In this document: piece by piece, positions 1 through 6,922 of the stretch
Position numbering within the stretch: the stretch's first letter is position 1
How the letters are laid out: each line of letters opens with the position of its first letter
Assembly (NCBI GenBank): GCA_965371945.1
Contig: CBDVAK010000014.1
Coordinates: 1-22,921 of the forward strand
Direction: 5' to 3'
Source of the DNA: CBDVAK01 sp965371945
Lineage (GTDB): Bacteria; Pseudomonadota; Gammaproteobacteria; Competibacterales; JAHEDQ01
Length of the DNA stretch: 22,921 bases
Made by a program: the position numbers and the translations under genes
The notes under the pieces: model-generated
The model's input: only the letters and a program-made list of their open reading frames with translations
The model's database searches: none
Told to the model about the DNA's origin: nothing

Positions 1-26
1 ATCGCCTAAGTACAGAGGAACGGGTT

Positions 27-1340
27 ATGCAGGTTTCGGTGGAAGTCCTTGACGGCCTTGAGCGCCGCATCACGGTAGAGCTTCCCGCGGCACGAATCGA
101 CGATGAGGTTCAGAAGCGACTCAACGATATGTCGAGGCGTATCCGCATTGACGGGTTTCGTCCGGGAAAGGTGCCGGTCAAGGTGGTTCGCAACCGGTTC
201 GGGGAGGCGGTGCGGGGCGAGGTGACCAGTGAGGTCATCCGCGACAGCTATCTGGAGGCGCTCGGCAGCGAAAACCTGAAACCGGCCGGCGGCCCGACCA
301 TTGAGGCCACTCCCGCCGCCGACGGGGACACGTTCCGCTATCTTGCCGTCGTGGAGGTCTACCCGGAGTTTGAGGTGAGTGGGGTAGAGTCGACGCGAAT
401 CACGCGGCCAACTGTGGCCGTCGAAGAGGCCGATATCGACCAAATGCTGGAAAGGTTGCGCACGCAACGCACCCAGTGGATAGACGTGGATCGCGCGGCG
501 CAGGAAGGCGACCGGGTCACGATGGATTTCGTGGGCAGCATCGATGGTGAGGAATTCGCTGGCGGCAAAGGCGAGGATGCGCCCATCGTGCTGGGCTCGG
601 GGGCAATGGTGCCCGGCTTCGAGACCGCCCTGCAAGGGCTGTCGGCGGGGGATCACAAGCATATCGAAATCACTTTCCAGGATGACTATACAGCCGAACA
701 TCTGGCGGGCAAGTCGGCAGTGTTCGAAGTGGATGTCAAAGGCGTGGCGGAACCCCGGCTGCCGGAGTTGAATGACGAGTTTGCCGCCGAATTCGATGTA
801 TCGGATGGTGGCATGGAAGCCTTGCGTGGCGAACTGCGCGGCAACATGGAGGGAGAGTTGCAGCGGGCGATACGCGGGCGCCTCAAGCAACAGGTAATGG
901 ATGGTCTGCGGGGATCCAACGATTTTGAGTTGCCGCGAGTGCTGATCGACCAGGAGATCCGCAACCTGGCCGGGCAGGCTGGCGCTGTCGAAACCGATGA
1001 TGATTCAGTCGTTGAGATCACCAGCGAGCTGCGCCAGCGCTTCGAGGATGACGCGCGTCGTCGTGTCAGCCTCGGCCTGATCATTGCAGAACTGGTCAAG
1101 AGCGCCGGAATCGAAGTCGATCAGCGACGGGTCAACGCCCAGGTCGAGTCGCTGGCCTCCACTTATGAGCACCCCGACCAGGTGCGTGACTGGTATCGGC
1201 AAAACCAGCGCGCCATGGACCGTGTGCGCGCCATGGTGTTGGAAGAGCAAGTAGTCGACTGGGTTTTGGAGCGTGCCGGTGTCGTTGATGAGCCGACCAG
1301 CTTCGATGCAGTCATGAATCCCCAGGGAGACAGCCAGTGA
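27..1340 (+). CDS. tig: Trigger factor, ribosome-associated chaperone / peptidyl-prolyl isomerase
   Basis: Trigger factor binds at the ribosomal exit tunnel and shields and folds nascent chains in the cytoplasm. The 437-residue protein has the family's length and three-part layout. The N-terminal ribosome-binding domain carries the signature GFRPGKVP at residues 43-50. An FKBP-type isomerase domain lies around residues 155-245 and includes LGSGAMVPGFE. The C-terminal part is a long helical chaperone domain. The ATG at 27 is preceded by a GAGGAAC-type ribosome site about 7 nt upstream. It opens the conserved tig-clpP-clpX-lon block and its stop codon overlaps the clpP start, so the two are probably cotranscribed. 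The promoter is outside the window (only 26 nt upstream are visible). Nothing in the protein looks damaged. Confidence 0.97.
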   Translation: MQVSVEVLDGLERRITVELPAARIDDEVQKRLNDMSRRIRIDGFRPGKVPVKVVRNRFGEAVRGEVTSEVIRDSYLEALGSENLKPAGGPTIEATPAADGDTFRYLAVVEVYPEFEVSGVESTRITRPTVAVEEADIDQMLERLRTQRTQWIDVDRAAQEGDRVTMDFVGSIDGEEFAGGKGEDAPIVLGSGAMVPGFETALQGLSAGDHKHIEITFQDDYTAEHLAGKSAVFEVDVKGVAEPRLPELNDEFAAEFDVSDGGMEALRGELRGNMEGELQRAIRGRLKQQVMDGLRGSNDFELPRVLIDQEIRNLAGQAGAVETDDDSVVEITSELRQRFEDDARRRVSLGLIIAELVKSAGIEVDQRRVNAQVESLASTYEHPDQVRDWYRQNQRAMDRVRAMVLEEQVVDWVLERAGVVDEPTSFDAVMNPQGDSQ

Positions 1341-1972
1341 ATGATACATCGGCACCGACCACAAGCCTCAACCTGGTCCCCATGGTGGTTGAGCAGACCC
1401 CCCGTGGCGAGAGAGCCTATGATATCTACTCCCGGCTTCTCAAGGAGCGGGTGATTTTTCTGGTGGGTCCGGTCGACGACCATACTGCCAACCTGGTGGT
1501 TGCGCAGTTGTTGTTCCTCGAGGCCGACAACCCGGACAAGGATATTCATCTGTACATCAATTCACCGGGTGGCGCGGTGACCGCGGGCATGTCAATTTAT
1601 GACACCATGCAGTTCATCAAGCCGGATGTCAGCACCTTGTGCATCGGTCAGGCCGCCAGTATGGGGGCGTTGCTGCTGGCTGGCGGGTCGAAAGGCAAAC
1701 GTTACTGTCTTCCCCACTCCCGTATCATGATCCACCAACCGATGGGGGGGTTCCAGGGCCAGGCCTCGGATATCGATATCCATGCCCGGGAGATCCTGCG
1801 TTGGCGTGAGCTTCTCAACGAGGTGCTTGCCAAGCATACCGGGCAGAATCTCGAAACGATCGCAGCCGATACCGACCGCGACAATTTCATGGGCGGGGTG
1901 GAGGCTGTGGAGTACGGTCTGGTAGACGTCGTGCTTGCAGATCGTTCAGTGGTCAGGGACGCTGATAGCTGA
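1337..1972 (+). CDS. clpP: ATP-dependent Clp protease proteolytic subunit
   Basis: ClpP forms the tetradecameric serine-protease chamber fed by ClpX or ClpA. The 211-residue product has the catalytic triad in canonical context: Ser108 in GQAASMGALLL, His133 in MIHQP and Asp182 in DTDRDNFM. The spacing Ser-to-Asp (74) matches E. coli ClpP. The chosen start is GTG at 1337, which overlaps the tig stop as GTGA and has GGGAGA about 7 nt upstream. An in-frame ATG at 1382 would remove the short propeptide-like N-terminus and begin inside the conserved VPMVVEQ region, so it is unlikely. Overlap with tig suggests translational coupling. The clpX gene follows after a 257-nt gap. Confidence 0.97.
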   Translation: MNDTSAPTTSLNLVPMVVEQTPRGERAYDIYSRLLKERVIFLVGPVDDHTANLVVAQLLFLEADNPDKDIHLYINSPGGAVTAGMSIYDTMQFIKPDVSTLCIGQAASMGALLLAGGSKGKRYCLPHSRIMIHQPMGGFQGQASDIDIHAREILRWRELLNEVLAKHTGQNLETIAADTDRDNFMGGVEAVEYGLVDVVLADRSVVRDADS

Positions 1973-2218
1973 TTCGTCTGATCCCGGATGGTGAGTTCCG
2001 GCAACGGTGATCGGGCTTGGTACGATCGTGGTTCTTGCCAACAGCGCCGGGACGTTGTTGAATATGGCACTGGCGGCCAAGTGTTGGCCAAGTTTGAATT
2101 TTCAACGCCAGCGATCGGGAGTGCCATGGAACAGGCTCAACCGATCAATCACTGGCATGATCCTTGTTGCGGATTGGCGGCGCTGAAGAACACCAGGGCC
2201 GGAATACCGGGCAAGAGC

Positions 2219-2223
2219 GAGGA
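2219..2223 (+). promoter_or_regulatory. Ribosome binding site fixing the clpX start
   Basis: GAGGA lies 6 nt before the ATG at 2230. An in-frame TTG at 2164 would add 22 residues that do not resemble ClpX, so this site decides the start. Confidence 0.75.
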
Positions 2224-2229
2224 CTCCGT

Positions 2230-3498
2230 ATGAGTACGACTGACAGGGGTGAGGATGGAAAACTCCTGTACTGCTCCTTTTGCGGCAAGAGTCAGCACGA
2301 GGTGCGCAAGCTGATTGCGGGGCCGAACGTATTTATCTGTGATGAGTGCGTGGAGCTTTGCAATGATATTATTCGTGAGGAACTCGAGGAAAAGGAATCC
2401 AGTACAGGCAGCGCGCTGCCCAAGCCTCATGAAATCAAGCATGTGCTCGATGAATACGTGATCGGCCAGGATCATGCCAAGAAAGTGTTGTCAGTTGCGG
2501 TCTACAATCACTACAAGCGCCTGGGCGTCGACCAGGATAAGAGTGAAGTCGAGCTCGCCAAGAGTAATATTCTGCTGATTGGCCCCACCGGTTCCGGCAA
2601 GACGCTACTTGCCGAGACGCTGGCGAGGCTGCTCGAAGTACCGTTTACCATCGCCGATGCGACCGCGCTGACGGAAGCTGGTTATGTGGGTGAGGACGTC
2701 GAGAATATCATCCAGAAGTTACTGCAAAAGTGTGACTACGATGTAGAGAAGGCGCAGACCGGTATCGTCTATATCGACGAAATCGACAAGATTTCCCGCA
2801 AGGCTGACAATCCTTCGATTACCCGGGACGTATCCGGCGAGGGCGTTCAACAGGCTTTGCTGAAACTGATCGAGGGAACAATCGCCTCCGTACCCCCCCA
2901 GGGTGGGCGCAAGCACCCACAGCAGGAATTCCTGCAGGTCGATACGGGCAATATCCTGTTTATCTGCGGTGGCGCGTTCGGAGGCCTGGAAAAGATCATC
3001 CAGGGGCGCTCCGAGGCCGGCGGCATTGGCTTCTCGGCCGAGGTCAAGGGTGAGAAGGATAGTCGCAGCGTGGGCGAACTGCTAAAGGATGTGGAGCCGG
3101 AAGACCTCATACGCTATGGCCTGATCCCTGAATTTGTGGGCAGGCTGCCGGTGGTGGCCACGTTGCAGGAACTCGACGAAGACGCGCTGGTGACGATTCT
3201 GACCGAACCCAAGAACGCTATCACCAAGCAGTTTTCAAGGCTGTTCGAGATGGAAGGCGTGGAGCTGGAATTCCGTGAAGATTCCCTTCGTGCCGTATCT
3301 CGTAAGGCCATGGCGCGTAAGACGGGCGCGCGTGGTCTACGTACCATACTCGAGCACGTGCTGCTGGACACCATGTATGATTTGCCGTCGATGGACGAAG
3401 TGACCAAGGTGGTTGTGGATGAACCGGTGATCCTCGGCGAGTCGCAGCCCTACTTCCTGTATGAAAAGGCTGCAACCCGACGCGCTGCGACCGACTGA
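2230..3498 (+). CDS. clpX: ATP-dependent Clp protease ATP-binding subunit ClpX
   Basis: ClpX is the hexameric AAA+ unfoldase that recognises tagged substrates and threads them into ClpP. The 422-residue protein matches the family length (424 in E. coli). The N-terminal zinc-binding domain has Cys15, Cys18, Cys37 and Cys40. Walker A is GPTGSGKT at residues 118-125, the pore loop is GYVGED near 151-156, and Walker B is VYIDEIDK near 180-187. The ClpP-contacting IGF loop appears as GGIGFSAEV. The start is the ATG at 2230, chosen by the Shine-Dalgarno and by the family N-terminus. The upstream 257 nt contain no clear promoter that I can defend, so transcription may come from tig-clpP or from an internal promoter. 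Confidence 0.97.
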   Translation: MSTTDRGEDGKLLYCSFCGKSQHEVRKLIAGPNVFICDECVELCNDIIREELEEKESSTGSALPKPHEIKHVLDEYVIGQDHAKKVLSVAVYNHYKRLGVDQDKSEVELAKSNILLIGPTGSGKTLLAETLARLLEVPFTIADATALTEAGYVGEDVENIIQKLLQKCDYDVEKAQTGIVYIDEIDKISRKADNPSITRDVSGEGVQQALLKLIEGTIASVPPQGGRKHPQQEFLQVDTGNILFICGGAFGGLEKIIQGRSEAGGIGFSAEVKGEKDSRSVGELLKDVEPEDLIRYGLIPEFVGRLPVVATLQELDEDALVTILTEPKNAITKQFSRLFEMEGVELEFREDSLRAVSRKAMARKTGARGLRTILEHVLLDTMYDLPSMDEVTKVVVDEPVILGESQPYFLYEKAATRRAATD

Positions 3499-3571
3499 CA
3501 GGCAATCGCGGGCAGGTGGCCAATCCCGGTTGCCTGCCGCTGTCGGTAACCGGTCTGTTGCGGCTGCGGCA

Positions 3572-3599
3572 CTTGATTGCGTCACATCTGCCCCCATAT
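3572..3599 (+). promoter_or_regulatory. Heat-shock (sigma32) promoter of lon
   Basis: The -35 box CTTGATT is at 3572-3578 and the -10 box CCCCATAT at 3592-3599, separated by 13 nt. The sigma32 consensus is CTTGAA, a 13-17 nt spacer and CCCCATNT, so the match is very close. It lies about 120 nt upstream of the lon start, and lon is a classical sigma32 regulon member in E. coli. The inferred transcript start is near 3606, giving a leader of roughly 110 nt. No competing sigma70 promoter was evident in the 220-nt gap. Confidence 0.85.
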
Positions 3600-3707
3600 C
3601 TCATAGCGAATCTCCGACCCGTCTCGAATGAGGCAGGTACGGGGATTTCCCGAATGTGGCTCTCGCGGCGACGCCGTCGGAATCGCATTACCCGGAACAC
3701 TCAAACC

Positions 3708-3712
3708 AGAGG
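3708..3712 (+). promoter_or_regulatory. Ribosome binding site fixing the lon start
   Basis: AGAGG lies 6 nt before the ATG at 3719. The frame is open further upstream to a GTG-type start at 3656, but that extension has no comparable site and no resemblance to Lon. Confidence 0.7.
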
Positions 3713-3718
3713 TCGGCA

Positions 3719-6172
3719 ATGGCTGACGAGCAAAGCGAAGTGTCCACCGACGAATCGGCCGCTGGCGGGTTGCCGCTGTTACCACTGCGGGATGTGGTGG
3801 TCTATCCTCACATGGTCATCCCCTTGTTCGTGGGTCGCGAGAAATCCATCAGTGCGCTGGATGCGGCGATGGCGGCTGACAAGAGGATTCTGCTGGTTGC
3901 CCAAAAAAGCGCCGAAGTTGACGATCCGGAGGTTGAGGATCTGTATACCCTGGGTACGGTATCCAGCATTCTGCAACTCCTGAAGCTGCCTGATGGCACG
4001 GTCAAGGTGCTGGTCGAAGGTGGCTTACGTGCAAAGATCAAGGGCATCGATGCTGACGGGCCGCACTTCGTAGGGTCGTTCGAACCGATTGCCGAAACGG
4101 TGTTGGACGATGAGCGTGAGATCGAGGTGTTGATGCGTTCGCTGCTCAGCGTTTTCGATCAGTATGTCAAGCTCAACAAGAAAGTCCCCTCGGAGGTGCT
4201 TTCCTCGCTATCCGGTATCGAAGACCCCAGCCGCCTGGCGGATATCATTGCCGCTCATATGGCGTTAAAGCTGGAGGAAAAGCAGCGATTGCTGGAAGTT
4301 TCGGACGTGCACGCGCGGCTGGAACAGCTCATGACGCTGGTAGAGGGAGAGATCGATGTTCTCCAGGTGGAGAAGAGAATCCGCTCTCGCGTCAAGCAGC
4401 AGATGGAAAAGAGCCAGCGCGAGTACTATCTCAACGAGCAGATGAAGGCCATCCAGAAGGAGCTCGGAGATCTCGAGGAAGTACCCAACGAACTCGACGA
4501 GTTGGCGGCCCGCATCAATAAGTCGGGCATGCCCAAGGATGCGAAAAAGAAGGCAACTGCGGAGCTCAACAAGTTGCGCATGATGTCACCGATGTCGGCC
4601 GAAGCCACCGTGGTACGCAACTACGTCGACTGGCTGGTCCAGGTGCCGTGGAAGAAGCGCTCCAAGATTCGCAACGATCTGCCCGCCGCGGAGCAGGTGC
4701 TCGAAGAGGATCACTATGGCCTGGAGAAGGTCAAGGAGCGGATACTCGAGTATCTGGCTGTGCAGCTACGGGTACGCAAGCTAAAGGGCCCCATCCTTTG
4801 CCTGGTAGGGCCGCCGGGCGTTGGCAAGACCTCACTGGGACGTTCTATCGCGCGGGCGACCAATCGCAAGTTTACCCGCATGTCGCTGGGTGGTGTTCGC
4901 GACGAAGCCGAGATTCGCGGTCATCGGCGTACCTATATCGGCTCATTGCCCGGTAAGATCGTCCAGAATCTGTCCAAGATCGGCACCCGTAATCCATTGT
5001 TTCTACTCGATGAAATCGACAAGATGGCGATGGATTTTCGTGGTGACCCGGCGTCGGCGCTGCTCGAGGTGCTCGACCCCGAACAGAACAACACCTTCAA
5101 TGACCACTATCTGGAAGTCGATTTCGATCTCTCGGATGTGATGTTCGTGGCAACAGCCAACTCCATGAATATTCCTGCGCCTCTGCTGGATCGTATGGAG
5201 GTCATCCGTTTGCCGGGCTATACCGAGGACGAAAAGGTGCACATCGCCGAGCGCTACCTAATCCCCAAACAAAAGAAAGCCAATGGGCTCAAGGAAGACG
5301 AGCTGGACATTCCCGAGGCCGTGGTTCGCGACACCATTCGCTACTACACCCGCGAAGCCGGGGTCCGCAATCTTGAACGGGAGATGGCCAAGATCTGCAG
5401 AAAGGTGGTCAAGGAGGTGCTCCTGCATCCTCATGAAGGCACTTTCAATATCGATCCGGAAAAACTCGACGACTACCTTGGCGTGCGTCGTTTTCGCTAT
5501 GGTCTGGCCGACGATCAGGACCAGGTTGGCCAGGTCACCGGTCTGGCCTGGACAGAAGTCGGTGGCGAACTGCTGACGATCGAAGCCGCGGTAGTGCCGG
5601 GCACAGGCAAGGAATTGTATACGGGGCAGTTGGGCGACGTCATGAAGGAGTCCATTCAGGCGGCCAAGACCGTAGTGCGAAGCAGAAGCCAGGTGTTGGG
5701 GATTCAAGCGGATTTCTACCAGAAGCTGGATCTTCACGTCCATGTTCCCGAAGGGGCGACACCCAAGGATGGCCCGAGCGCCGGCATCGGGATGTGCACG
5801 GCCCTGGTGTCCGCGCTCACTGATATCCCGGTCAGGGCCAGTGTCGCAATGACCGGAGAAATCACCTTGAGAGGTGAGGTGCTGCCCATCGGTGGGCTCA
5901 AGGAGAAGTTGCTGGCTGCGCATCGAGGTGGAATCTCCACCGTTCTGATTCCAGAGGAAAATCGCAAAGATCTCGCCGAGGTTCCGGAAAACATCCTCGA
6001 ACGTCTGGAAATCCGCCCGGTGCAATGGATTGATGAGGTGCTGGAACTCGCTCTGCTGCGGCCCCCGGTCCCGGCATCAGGGAAGGAATCCTCCGATGAT
6101 GAACAGGATAAGGAAAATAGCGAAAGCAATAACGAGAAGGGGGCGCGCAGACAGCGCCCCAGGGCCCATTGA
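3719..6172 (+). CDS. lon: ATP-dependent endopeptidase La
   Basis: Lon degrades misfolded and short-lived regulatory proteins using a fused AAA+ and Ser-Lys protease chain. The 817-residue product shows the N-terminal LON substrate-binding domain (LPLLPLRDVVVYPHM), a charged helical linker, Walker A GPPGVGKT at 364-371, Walker B LFLLDEIDK around 430, and the protease domain with Ser687 in PKDGPSAG. The partner lysine lies in GGLKEK and is probably Lys730, because the 43-residue spacing equals that of E. coli. It is about 33 residues longer than E. coli Lon. Most of the excess is a charged C-terminal tail that is acidic and Ser/Asn/Lys-rich, ending in a basic patch. A sigma32 promoter precedes it and hupB follows, as in other gammaproteobacteria. 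Confidence 0.97.
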   Translation: MADEQSEVSTDESAAGGLPLLPLRDVVVYPHMVIPLFVGREKSISALDAAMAADKRILLVAQKSAEVDDPEVEDLYTLGTVSSILQLLKLPDGTVKVLVEGGLRAKIKGIDADGPHFVGSFEPIAETVLDDEREIEVLMRSLLSVFDQYVKLNKKVPSEVLSSLSGIEDPSRLADIIAAHMALKLEEKQRLLEVSDVHARLEQLMTLVEGEIDVLQVEKRIRSRVKQQMEKSQREYYLNEQMKAIQKELGDLEEVPNELDELAARINKSGMPKDAKKKATAELNKLRMMSPMSAEATVVRNYVDWLVQVPWKKRSKIRNDLPAAEQVLEEDHYGLEKVKERILEYLAVQLRVRKLKGPILCLVGPPGVGKTSLGRSIARATNRKFTRMSLGGVRDEAEIRGHRRTYIGSLPGKIVQNLSKIGTRNPLFLLDEIDKMAMDFRGDPASALLEVLDPEQNNTFNDHYLEVDFDLSDVMFVATANSMNIPAPLLDRMEVIRLPGYTEDEKVHIAERYLIPKQKKANGLKEDELDIPEAVVRDTIRYYTREAGVRNLEREMAKICRKVVKEVLLHPHEGTFNIDPEKLDDYLGVRRFRYGLADDQDQVGQVTGLAWTEVGGELLTIEAAVVPGTGKELYTGQLGDVMKESIQAAKTVVRSRSQVLGIQADFYQKLDLHVHVPEGATPKDGPSAGIGMCTALVSALTDIPVRASVAMTGEITLRGEVLPIGGLKEKLLAAHRGGISTVLIPEENRKDLAEVPENILERLEIRPVQWIDEVLELALLRPPVPASGKESSDDEQDKENSESNNEKGARRQRPRAH
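6140..6160 (+). terminator. GC-rich hairpin at the 3' end of lon (possible terminator, no U-tract)
   Basis: GGGGCGC at 6140-6146 pairs perfectly with GCGCCCC at 6154-6160 across a 7-nt loop. It sits inside the last codons of lon, 20 nt before the hupB -35 box. No run of T follows, so it is not a canonical intrinsic terminator. It may only slow transcription or protect the lon message. Confidence 0.3.
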
Positions 6173-6179
6173 TCCTCTG

Positions 6180-6209
6180 TTGACACTCATTCCGGGGGCT
6201 TGCTATAAC
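6180..6209 (+). promoter_or_regulatory. Strong sigma70 promoter of hupB (and the two tRNAs)
   Basis: A perfect -35 TTGACA at 6180-6185 and a -10 TATAAC at 6204-6209 are separated by 18 nt. The -10 is extended by TG one base upstream. The predicted start is near 6216, giving a leader of about 80 nt before hupB. Such strength suits an abundant nucleoid protein and downstream tRNA genes. Confidence 0.85.
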
Positions 6210-6295
6210 ACCCTCCACCGCGGGGGGGAAAAAGTCCTGGAAGAGGCTGTCCAACCGGGTTCCACCACGAATCACAATGACAGAAGGCAGGCGGA

Positions 6296-6568
6296 ATGAA
6301 CAAATCCGATTTTATCGATGCAGTGGCCGGAAAGTCCGGGCTGAGCAAGGCTGACGCAACCCGGGCGGTCGAGGCCGTGATAAGTACTGTGACTGAGACC
6401 TTACAGAGCAGTGATCAGGTGACCCTGGTCGGGTTCGGAACCTTCTCGGTACGTGATCGCGCTGCACGCACCGGACGTGATCCCAGAACCGGCAAGACCA
6501 TCCAGATCAAGGCTTCCAGGATACCTTCCTTCAAGGCTGGCAAAGGCCTCAAGGATGCTGTAAATTAG
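6296..6568 (+). CDS. hupB: DNA-binding protein HU-beta
   Basis: HU is a small dimeric nucleoid protein that bends and compacts DNA. The 90-residue product has the canonical length, the N-terminus MNKSDFID, the signature GFGTFSVRDRAARTGRDP leading into the DNA-gripping beta arm, and the terminal PSFKAGKGLKDAVN. The ATG at 6296 has AAGG 8 nt upstream. The position directly after lon identifies it as the hupB paralogue rather than hupA, ihfA or ihfB. Only 15 nt separate its stop from the tRNA-Val gene, with no room for another promoter, so the tRNAs are likely processed from the hupB transcript. Confidence 0.96.
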   Translation: MNKSDFIDAVAGKSGLSKADATRAVEAVISTVTETLQSSDQVTLVGFGTFSVRDRAARTGRDPRTGKTIQIKASRIPSFKAGKGLKDAVN

Positions 6569-6583
6569 CGCCCTCGCTTTACA

Positions 6584-6659
6584 GGGTGCTTAGCTCAGTT
6601 GGTAGAGCATCGCCCTTACAAGGCGAGGGTCGGGGGTTCAAGTCCCTCAGCACCCACCA
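6584..6659 (+). tRNA. tRNA-Val (anticodon UAC)
   Basis: A complete 76-nt cloverleaf folds from the sequence. The acceptor arms GGGTGCT and AGCACCC pair, the D stem is GCTC/GAGC, the anticodon stem is TCGCC/GGCGA with loop CTTACAA, and the T loop is TTCAAGT. The anticodon TAC is at 6617-6619. The CCA end is encoded. It lies 15 nt after hupB and 10 nt before tRNA-Asp. Confidence 0.97.
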
Positions 6660-6669
6660 TTGATCGCGT

Positions 6670-6746
6670 GGACCGGTAGTTCAGCTGGTTAGAATGCCGG
6701 CCTGTCACGCCGGAGGTCGCGGGTTCGAGTCCCGTCCGGTCCGCCA
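6670..6746 (+). tRNA. tRNA-Asp (anticodon GUC)
   Basis: A complete 77-nt cloverleaf: acceptor GGACCGG pairs with CCGGTCC, the anticodon stem CCGGC/GCCGG carries loop CTGTCAC with anticodon GTC at 6704-6706, and the T loop is TTCGAGT. The discriminator base is G, as expected for Asp, and CCA is encoded. The Val-Asp tandem after hupB is the arrangement also found in Pseudomonas. Confidence 0.97.
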
Positions 6747-6766
6747 TATTGAATAGGCTGCTCTCC

Positions 6767-6800
6767 AAGGTGGCGACCCGCGGGGTCGCCACTTTCGTTT
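6767..6800 (+). terminator. Intrinsic terminator of the hupB-tRNA transcription unit
   Basis: GTGGCGACCC at 6770-6779 pairs perfectly with GGGTCGCCAC at 6783-6792 around a 3-nt loop. The stem can extend by AAG against TTT. It is followed by TTTCGTTT. This is a classic rho-independent terminator 20 nt after tRNA-Asp. Confidence 0.92.
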
Positions 6801-6840
6801 CAGGCCACTGTGCCGAACAATGAGGGTGTGCTGCCGGGTG

Positions 6841-6890
6841 GCGCCTTACCGGGTTTACGGTGCTTTGCATGTGCTACCCCCGGAAGGCGC
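6841..6890 (+). other. Stem-loop in the ppiD leader region
   Basis: GCGCCTT (6841-6847) and CCGGG (6849-6853) together pair with CCCGGAAGGCGC (6879-6890), leaving a single bulged A at 6848 and a 25-nt loop. A TTTTT run follows about 11 nt downstream, too far for a standard terminator. It ends 32 nt before the ppiD start. It could be a protein-binding site, an mRNA leader structure or a weak second terminator. Confidence 0.5.
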
Positions 6891-6922
6891 ATATCCCCCG
6901 TTTTTGCTGATCGGATCTGCCC

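Noticed and set aside
6..890. 294-codon minus-strand open frame opposite tig
   Set aside because: No recognisable domain. It lies antisense to a clearly conserved trigger factor gene and reflects GC-rich codon bias.
2075..2089. Small perfect hairpin GGCCAA/TTGGCC in the clpP-clpX gap
   Set aside because: Only 6 bp with a 3-nt loop, not followed by a T-run and not near a clear promoter. It may be chance.
3498..3540. Inverted-repeat fragments after clpX as a terminator
   Set aside because: CAGGCAA/TTGCCTG and GGCAGG/CCTGCC are competing partial stems and no U-tract follows.
5258..6025. 255-codon minus-strand open frame opposite lon
   Set aside because: Shadow of the Lon protease domain, without family features or ribosome site.
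6616..6870. Minus-strand open frame across the two tRNA genes, with the segment DRTGLEPATSGVTGRHSNQL
   Set aside because: This is the well-known spurious translation of the antisense strand of tRNA genes; the tRNAs fold perfectly on the plus strand.
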